From: Pseudomonas fulva
GTDB taxonomy: Bacteria > Pseudomonadota > Gammaproteobacteria > Pseudomonadales > Pseudomonadaceae
Direction of reading: 5' to 3'
NCBI RefSeq assembly: GCF_015680705.1
Contig: NZ_JADNYP010000017.1
Location: 45,087 to 109,086 of the forward strand
DNA length: 64,000 nucleotides
Numbering within the stretch: position 1 is the stretch's first letter; every line of letters begins with the position of its first letter. Under the pieces are notes generated by a model that made no database searches, was not told where the DNA came from, and was given only the letters and a program-made list of their open reading frames with translations. The translations under genes were made by a program, and so were the position numbers. This document shows positions 58,805 through 64,000 of this stretch, piece by piece.

Positions 58805-60950
58805 TGATCTGCCCCTTCTTCAGCGCATCCATGACAGCTGCCTTCGGCCCGTCCGCAACGATTTGCCCGCGGTCGATGACGATCAGGCGGTCCACCAGCG
58901 ACAGCAGCGAGGCCCGGTGGGTGACCAGCAGGACGGTCTTGTTTTCGATGACAGCTTGCAGACGCTGTTTCAGCCGCTCCTCGCCCGTGTTGTCCATGGC
59001 CGCGGTAGGCTCGTCGAGCAACAGGATCTGCGGGTTGAGCAAGAGTGCCCGGGCCAGCGCGACGTTCTGGCGCTGACCGCCGGAGAGGTTCTGCCCGCGC
59101 TCGCCGACCTGCAGCTCATAGCCTTCCGGGTGCAGGCGGGCAAACTCGTGCACACCGGCCAGTTCGGCAGCTTGCAGGACCAGCTCGTCTTCGATGTAAC
59201 GTGCGCCGCTGACCAGGTTGTCGCGCAAGGTACCGGCCAGCAGCTGGATATCCTGCGGAACGTAGCCCAGGTTGTGGCGCAGCTCGCTGACGTCGATCTG
59301 GCGAATGTCGACACCGTCGATCAGCAGCGAGCCGCCATCGGGCTCGTAAAGGCCGACGATCAGCTTGGCCAGCGAGCTCTTGCCCGAGCCGCTACGGCCG
59401 ATGATGCCCACCTTCTCACCCGGCCGGATCACCAGGTTGATCCCCTTGAGCGCCATGTTCTGCTGGTTCGGATAGGTGAAGTCGACGCCACGGAATTCCA
59501 CGGCGCCTTGCAATACCTGGCGGCTCAGCGGCCGCTCCTCGAAGTTGCGCTCCTGCGGCAGCTCCATCATCTGGTTGGTCGCGCTCATGGTGACCTTGGC
59601 CTGCTGGTAGCGAGCCAGCAGGCCGTTCAGTTGTCCCAGCGGCCCGAGGGCGCGGCCGCTGAGCATGTAGCAGGCGACCAGGCCACCCATGCTGAGGTTG
59701 CCATCGATGATCAGGTAGACCCCTACGCAGATCATCGCCACGCCAGCCAGTTGCTGGATGAGCAGGGTGATGTTCATGGCCAGGCCGGAGAGCATCTTGA
59801 CGCGCAGCTCCAGGCGGCTGAGGGTGCCGAGGGTCTGCTCCCACATGTACTGGCGCTCGCTTTCGGCGTTGTTGACCTTGACCGCATCGAGGCCGGCCAG
59901 CGTCTCGATCAGGCTCGATTGACGTTCGGAAGCCAGGGCCATGGTTCTTTCCATGGTCGCCATCAGGGGCTTTTGCAAGGCGTAGCCGATACCCAGCGCC
60001 AATGGGAAAGCGATGATCGGTATCCACACCAGGTGTCCACCGATGATGGCGATGACCAGCAGGATCAGCACCGTGAACGGCAGATCGATGAGGCTGGTCA
60101 ACGTCAGCGAGGCGAGAAAGTCCCGCAGCCCCTGAAACTCATGGATGTTCTGGGCGAAGCTGCCGACCCGCGCAGGCCGGTATTTCATGGACATGCCGAC
60201 GATCCGTTCGAACAAGGTGGCCGAGATGATCAGGTCGGTCTTCTTGCCGGCCAGGTCCAGGCACAGGCTGCGCAAGCCCTTGAGGATCAGGTCGAATACA
60301 TAGGCCCCGGTAATGCCTATGGCCAGCACCCACAAGGTGGAGGTGGCCTGGTTCGGGACGACGCGGTCGTACACGTTCATGACGAACAGCGGCGCGGCCA
60401 GGGCGATCAGGTTGATCACCAGGCTGGCGGCAATGGCATCGATGTACAGCCAGCGACTGCGCATCAAGGTGTCGCGGAACCATGACCGGGCCCGAGGGAT
60501 CAGGTTGCCGTGGTTGACGTCGAACTTGTGCTGGGGCTGGGCGAAGAAGACCCGGCCACTGTATTCGTCGAGCAGCTTCTGGCGACTGATCCGTACTTCA
60601 CCGCCATCGCTCTCGCTGAGCAGCAGGCGCGCGATGTCGGCGCTTTCCCAGCCCAGCAGCACGGCGCTGCGGCCATCCTTGAGCAACAGCATCGCCGGCA
60701 TGGCGATACCGGGGATCTGCTCGAGCTTGCGTTGCAGCAGACGCCCCTGCAGGCCCGCCCTGGCAGCGGCGCGAGGCAGCAGCTCGGGAGTGAGCCGTTG
60801 CGAGGGAAGCGGCAACCCAGTGGTCAACATGGCTCGGCTGGCGGGCCGCTGATGCAAGACGCACAGTGTCAGGAGACTGTCCAGTAATGGATCGTCATGC
60901 TGACTACGTGGATCATGGCTGAGTTGGACTCGACTGACTTCAGATTCCAC
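58794..60950 (-). CDS. lapB: Type I secretion ABC transporter of the LapA exporter
   Basis: This 718-residue ABC exporter starts with GTG at 60950 (VESEVSRVQLSHDPRSQ), which gives the known length; an ATG 20 codons upstream lacks support. The N-terminal C39-like domain (residues ~1-140) has no catalytic Cys-His pair, as expected for exporters of uncleaved RTX adhesins. The membrane domain follows (~150-440), then the ATPase with Walker A GRSGSGKSSLA, signature LSGGQRQNVALARA and Walker B ILLLDEPTAAMD. It overlaps lapC by 11 nt and is divergent from lapA. Confidence 0.95.
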   Translation of the reverse strand: MESEVSRVQLSHDPRSQHDDPLLDSLLTLCVLHQRPASRAMLTTGLPLPSQRLTPELLPRAAARAGLQGRLLQRKLEQIPGIAMPAMLLLKDGRSAVLLGWESADIARLLLSESDGGEVRISRQKLLDEYSGRVFFAQPQHKFDVNHGNLIPRARSWFRDTLMRSRWLYIDAIAASLVINLIALAAPLFVMNVYDRVVPNQATSTLWVLAIGITGAYVFDLILKGLRSLCLDLAGKKTDLIISATLFERIVGMSMKYRPARVGSFAQNIHEFQGLRDFLASLTLTSLIDLPFTVLILLVIAIIGGHLVWIPIIAFPLALGIGYALQKPLMATMERTMALASERQSSLIETLAGLDAVKVNNAESERQYMWEQTLGTLSRLELRVKMLSGLAMNITLLIQQLAGVAMICVGVYLIIDGNLSMGGLVACYMLSGRALGPLGQLNGLLARYQQAKVTMSATNQMMELPQERNFEERPLSRQVLQGAVEFRGVDFTYPNQQNMALKGINLVIRPGEKVGIIGRSGSGKSSLAKLIVGLYEPDGGSLLIDGVDIRQIDVSELRHNLGYVPQDIQLLAGTLRDNLVSGARYIEDELVLQAAELAGVHEFARLHPEGYELQVGERGQNLSGGQRQNVALARALLLNPQILLLDEPTAAMDNTGEERLKQRLQAVIENKTVLLVTHRASLLSLVDRLIVIDRGQIVADGPKAAVMDALKKGQISVA

Positions 60951-61728
60951 GCGGTGCTCTCTATTCCTTGCGTTGGTATGGCCAGCAGAGCCACGAGCCG
61001 CGGCCCGCATGCTCCCCTGGATGAGTCATTCCTCGGAAAGCCTGTAACTGACCCAAGGCCAGGCAGGCTACCGTCGTTCTACCTTTAACCTGCTGACGAC
61101 CAATGTCAGACAGGGTTCATTTTTCCAGTGATCGTTTGCCCATCAGCTCGGCTAGACGGCCACGCTCGTTCACTGCTGGCAAAACCATGTCACTGCAAGA
61201 CTAACCTTGGATAGCTCCAGCGCAAGCGTCAAATGCGCTCAGCTTGCTCTAGGACGGCAGTCACCGCCCGATCAATCCTGCGACGAGCGTTTGACGGACT
61301 GATCTGGACGGAAGATTCATGCCAGTCCGTACGCCAGTCGGCTCAAGGACCATCAACAGGGTCAGATAGTTTACTCGTGGCAGTCGGATCGTTGACGCCT
61401 CTTGCCGTAAATCTTGACGCGAAGCCAACAAGAACTCTCTAACCCACCACTTGTCGGAAACATGCAAGGCTAATTTCCTTATTGAACAAACCCTTATGAA
61501 ACATGGACCTGCTCGCTTCGGCGGGCAGCCCATTCAGGCAAGGTTTGTGCTTGAAGTCGACCATTTGATAAGCCCGTGCGACAGCCGTTTCATGGGCGAG
61601 ACAGCGGGCCTGTAACCGTACGTCCGAAACCCTGTCTAAAGCTAGCTGAAGCGCCCTGGAAAGCGGGTTTTGCAGACGAATATCAATGTGATATTACCTT
61701 GCCAATTGATTACGATACTTTTTATGAG

Positions 61729-61742
61729 GTCAATACTTTGGC
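61729..61742 (+). promoter_or_regulatory. FleQ-box-like sequence upstream of lapA
   Basis: GTCAATACTTTGGC agrees with the Pseudomonas FleQ consensus GTCAATNAATTGAC at 10 of 13 defined positions. FleQ with cyclic di-GMP is known to control lapA in P. putida. The site is about 140 nt before the lapA start. Confidence 0.4.
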
Positions 61743-61776
61743 AGGGGCTCTACGCACCGTTATTGCTGCCATTATA

Positions 61777-61803
61777 TTGACGGAAAAAAGCGTCAAACTT
61801 TTT
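61777..61803 (+). promoter_or_regulatory. Overlapping alternative hairpins in the lapA leader
   Basis: TTGACG-N8-CGTCAA (61777-61796) and AAAAAG-N7-CTTTTT (61785-61803) share bases and cannot form together. The first presents ACGGA at the stem/loop boundary, similar to RsmA/CsrA sites. They end 74 nt before the lapA ATG. Confidence 0.35.
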
Positions 61804-61877
61804 GATCATTCCATCGAAAAGCGGCTTTACGCCAGCTGGAGCATGGAAGCCAAGTAAAAGGTCACCCGGAGAATCCA

Positions 61878-64000
61878 ATGAGCAGTGTTGTTGCCATCGT
61901 CAAAAGCATTGTTGGCCAAGTCATCGCAGTTTCTCCAGAAGGTATTCGGCGGGTGCTCGTCGAGGGTGACCGTCTGTTTGCTGGCGAACAGGTCCTGACG
62001 GGGCCAGGTGGTGCCGTCACGCTGGAACTGGCCGATGGCCGCATGCTCGACCTTGGTCGCGATTCCCAATGGAGCGCCGACGCGCCTGCCAGCAGTACCG
62101 ACTTGAGTGCCGCCACTGCCCAGAGCGCGCCCTCGGTCGAAGAACTCCAACAAGCCATTGCCGCCGGTGCCGACCCGACCACCGACCTCGAAGCGCCAGC
62201 CGCCGGACCTGGAAACCCGGGTACCGGAGGCGCCGCCGGTGGCGGGCATACCTTCGTCATCCAGGAGGAAACCGCCGGTGTGGTAGACCCTACCGTGGGC
62301 TACCCGACCGAAGGCCTGAGCTCCGGAGCCACACTGCAGGCCCAGGAAATCGGTGGCGTGGACGGCAATGGCGCCACGGCAGCCGCCACGCCCACGCCGG
62401 TACCTGCAACCACCGCAGTGGCACTCAGCGCGACACCGTCGATCACCGAGGCCGGTGGGGTTGTCGTGTATACCGCGACGGTCGGCCAGGCACCATCCAG
62501 TGACCTGACAGTCACTCTGTCCAACGGGGCCACGATCATCATTGGCGCGGGCCAGACCAGTGGCTCGGTGAACGTCGACATCGCTGCAAACGACACGGTC
62601 TACATCGATGGCAGCGAGATTTCCGCCACCATTACCGGCGCCAGCGGTGGCGGCTTGACAGTCAATATCGACGATACGCCAGCAGTGACCCAGATCACGG
62701 ATACCATCGACACCACGGTGATCAGTCTTGCGGCTAACCCGAGCGTGACCGAAGGCGGCGTGATCACCTATACCGCCACCCTGTCCAATCCAGCCCAGAC
62801 TGCCGTCACGGTCACCCTTTCCAATGGCCAGGTCATCACCATTGCCGCAGGTGCCAGCAGCGGTTCGGTCGACTTCCAGACCCCAGCGAACAACGTCTAC
62901 GTCAATGGCGGTACGCTCAGCGCCACGATCACGGCTGCCACAGGTGGCAATTTCGAGAACCTGGTAGCTGATCCGGCAGCAGCAACCACCGTGATCGCTG
63001 ATTCGGTCGACATCACCCCGGCGACCCTGACCGCCACGCCTTCGGTCACCGAAGGTGGTGTGATCACTTATACCGTCACTCTGGGCAACCCGGCGCAGAC
63101 CCCGGTGACCGTCACCTTGTCCAATGGCCAAACCATTACGGTCGGTGCCGGCCAGACTACCGGCAGCGTGGACTTCCAGACGCCAGCCAACGACGTCTAC
63201 GTCAACGGCAGCACCGTCACGACCAGTATCACCGGCGCCACCGGCGGCAACTTCGAGAACCTGGTACCGAATCCGGCGCCGGTCAGCACTGCCATCGGTG
63301 ACTCGATCGACACCACCACGGCGACCCTGACCGCCACACCTTCAGTCACCGAAGGTGGTGTGATCACTTATACCGTCACTCTGGGCAACCCGGCGCAGAC
63401 CCCGGTGACCGTCACCTTGTCCAACGGCCAGACCATTACGGTTAATGCTGGCCAGACCACCGGCAGCGTCGATTTCCAGACCCCGGCCAATGATGTCTAT
63501 GTGAACGGCAGCACGGTGACCACATCGATCACGGGTGCGACGGGTGGCAACTTCGAGAACCTGGTGCCGAACCCGGCGCCGGTCAACACCGCCATCGGCG
63601 ATTCGATCGACACCACCACCGCCACGCTGACAGCTACCCCGAGCGTGACCGAAGGCGGCGTGATCACCTACACCGTCACCCTGGGCAACCCGGCACAGAC
63701 CCCGGTCACCGTGACCCTGTCCAATGGCCAGACCATTACCGTCGGTGCTGGCCAGACCACTGGCAGCGTGGACTTCCAGACTCCGGCCAACGACGTCTAC
63801 GTCAATGGCAGCACGGTCACGACCAGTATCACCGGCGCCACCGGCGGCAACTTCGAGAACCTGGTGCCGAACCCGGCACCGGTCAGCACCGCCATTGGCG
63901 ACTCGATCGACACCACCACGGCCACGCTGACGGCCACACCTTCGGTCACCGAAGGCGGCGTCATTACCTATACCGTGACCTTGGGCAACCCGGCGCAGAC
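61878..64000 (+). CDS. lapA: Large adhesin LapA, N-terminal part (continues beyond window)
   Basis: About 707 residues of the giant surface adhesin are visible. The start has GGAG 6 nt upstream and matches the LapA family N-terminus MSSVVAIVKSIVGQVIAV. Residues 1-~105 form the retention module that lodges in the outer-membrane channel (VEGDRLFAGEQVLTGPGG, LADGRMLDLGRDSQWSA). The PAAG motif at 107-110 is the expected LapG protease site. A Gly/Ala/Pro linker leads into near-identical 100-residue immunoglobulin-like repeats from about residue 180. Calcium-binding RTX and C-terminal secretion signals would lie outside the window. Confidence 0.95.
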   Translation, partial: MSSVVAIVKSIVGQVIAVSPEGIRRVLVEGDRLFAGEQVLTGPGGAVTLELADGRMLDLGRDSQWSADAPASSTDLSAATAQSAPSVEELQQAIAAGADPTTDLEAPAAGPGNPGTGGAAGGGHTFVIQEETAGVVDPTVGYPTEGLSSGATLQAQEIGGVDGNGATAAATPTPVPATTAVALSATPSITEAGGVVVYTATVGQAPSSDLTVTLSNGATIIIGAGQTSGSVNVDIAANDTVYIDGSEISATITGASGGGLTVNIDDTPAVTQITDTIDTTVISLAANPSVTEGGVITYTATLSNPAQTAVTVTLSNGQVITIAAGASSGSVDFQTPANNVYVNGGTLSATITAATGGNFENLVADPAAATTVIADSVDITPATLTATPSVTEGGVITYTVTLGNPAQTPVTVTLSNGQTITVGAGQTTGSVDFQTPANDVYVNGSTVTTSITGATGGNFENLVPNPAPVSTAIGDSIDTTTATLTATPSVTEGGVITYTVTLGNPAQTPVTVTLSNGQTITVNAGQTTGSVDFQTPANDVYVNGSTVTTSITGATGGNFENLVPNPAPVNTAIGDSIDTTTATLTATPSVTEGGVITYTVTLGNPAQTPVTVTLSNGQTITVGAGQTTGSVDFQTPANDVYVNGSTVTTSITGATGGNFENLVPNPAPVSTAIGDSIDTTTATLTATPSVTEGGVITYTVTLGNPAQ
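62196..62207 (+). other. Predicted LapG cleavage site codons (PAAG)
   Basis: Residues Pro107-Ala108-Ala109-Gly110 fit the (T/A/P)AA(G/V)-type site, cut between the two alanines when cyclic di-GMP falls and LapD releases LapG. The position matches that reported for P. fluorescens LapA (Ala108/Ala109). Confidence 0.8.
62424..64000 (+). repeat. Tandem 300-bp (100-residue) repeats of lapA
   Basis: Six units aligned at positions 62461, 62761, 63061, 63361, 63661 and 63961 keep an exact 300-bp register. Each carries SVTEGGVITYT, VTLSNGQ, GSVDFQTPAN and GNFENLV-type segments. The first unit is most diverged. Units 3 and 4 share 80 identical consecutive bases (63045-63124 and 63345-63424). The array continues past the window edge. 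Confidence 0.95.

Larger units (their letters stand above)
60951..61877. promoter_or_regulatory. Divergent lapB-lapA regulatory region
   Basis: This 927-nt intergenic region has no convincing gene. A plus-strand frame ending at 61857 lacks a ribosome-binding site and coding bias. The last ~200 nt are AT-rich and hold a FleQ-box-like sequence (61729-61742) and two mutually exclusive hairpins (61777-61803). Its length fits a heavily regulated adhesin promoter. Confidence 0.6.

Noticed and set aside
61576..61857. A 93-codon plus-strand frame ending just before lapA
   Set aside because: No ribosome-binding site, atypical codon use, and it spans the hairpins and FleQ-like site; regarded as regulatory DNA.
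61827..63131. A 434-codon minus-strand open frame across the lapA start and repeats
   Set aside because: Its apparent repeats simply mirror the lapA repeats, and it has no ribosome-binding site or plausible fold.
62424..64000. CRISPR-like regular repeats
   Set aside because: The periodicity is a 300-bp protein-coding repeat in frame with lapA, not short repeats with unique spacers.

Overview
The window reads as chromosome of a Pseudomonas of the putida group. The evidence is high-GC coding DNA with strong G/C third-position preference, the linked ygfB-pepP-ubiH-ubiI, zapA-6S RNA-fau, ubiD-rho-trxA and ppx/ppk blocks in typical Pseudomonas order, the spu polyamine cluster, and the large LapA adhesin locus. 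No plasmid, prophage structural gene or CRISPR array is visible.

Layout. 1-0.93 kb: 5' part of an RND efflux adaptor running off the left edge. 1.1-11.5 kb: polyamine uptake and catabolism (spuH-G-F-E-D-C-B on the minus strand, spuI divergent), with a structured intergenic region. 11.6-19 kb: accessory segment beginning at tRNA-Arg(CCG), with a frameshifted integrase, a FecI-FecR-TonB receptor iron-signalling set, fused catabolic gene remnants and an intact LysR regulator. 19.2-25 kb: gcvH-gcvT (no gcvP beside them), a ferric-iron ABC transporter, and ubiI. 25-31 kb: ubiH, pepP, ygfB facing zapA, 6S RNA and fau, then small genes (48-residue membrane protein, EVE protein, FliL-like protein). 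31.2-31.5 kb: broken relic of a VasX-type type VI effector N-terminus. 31.5-42.3 kb: ferredoxin-reductase, ubiD, rho, trxA, ppx/ppk, dedA, elbB, yaiI. 42.6-45.7 kb: four-gene envelope lipoprotein/LpoB cluster. 45.8-46.6 kb: AT-richer orphan Rhs protein with a RelE-like C-terminus. 46.7-51.8 kb: five-gene MarR/FUSC efflux operon in which every junction is a 4-nt overlap. 51.9-53.5 kb: Sel1-repeat protein and WYL-type regulator. 53.5-57.2 kb: sulfonate-type ABC transporter plus TauD-family dioxygenase. 57.4-64 kb: lapC-lapB divergent from lapA, which runs off the right edge inside 100-residue repeats.

How the parts work together. The spu genes import putrescine/spermidine and open catabolism through gamma-glutamylation or transamination. 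The ubi, gcv and fau genes serve quinone and one-carbon metabolism. ppx/ppk turn over polyphosphate, and ppk has a very good candidate PhoB promoter. LapB and LapC form the inner-membrane and periplasmic parts of the type I exporter for LapA, whose N-terminus carries a recognisable LapG cleavage site (PAAG, residues 107-110). The accessory material (broken integrase, Rhs toxin, VasX relic, monooxygenase remnant) marks several independent gain-and-decay events in an otherwise ordinary core region.
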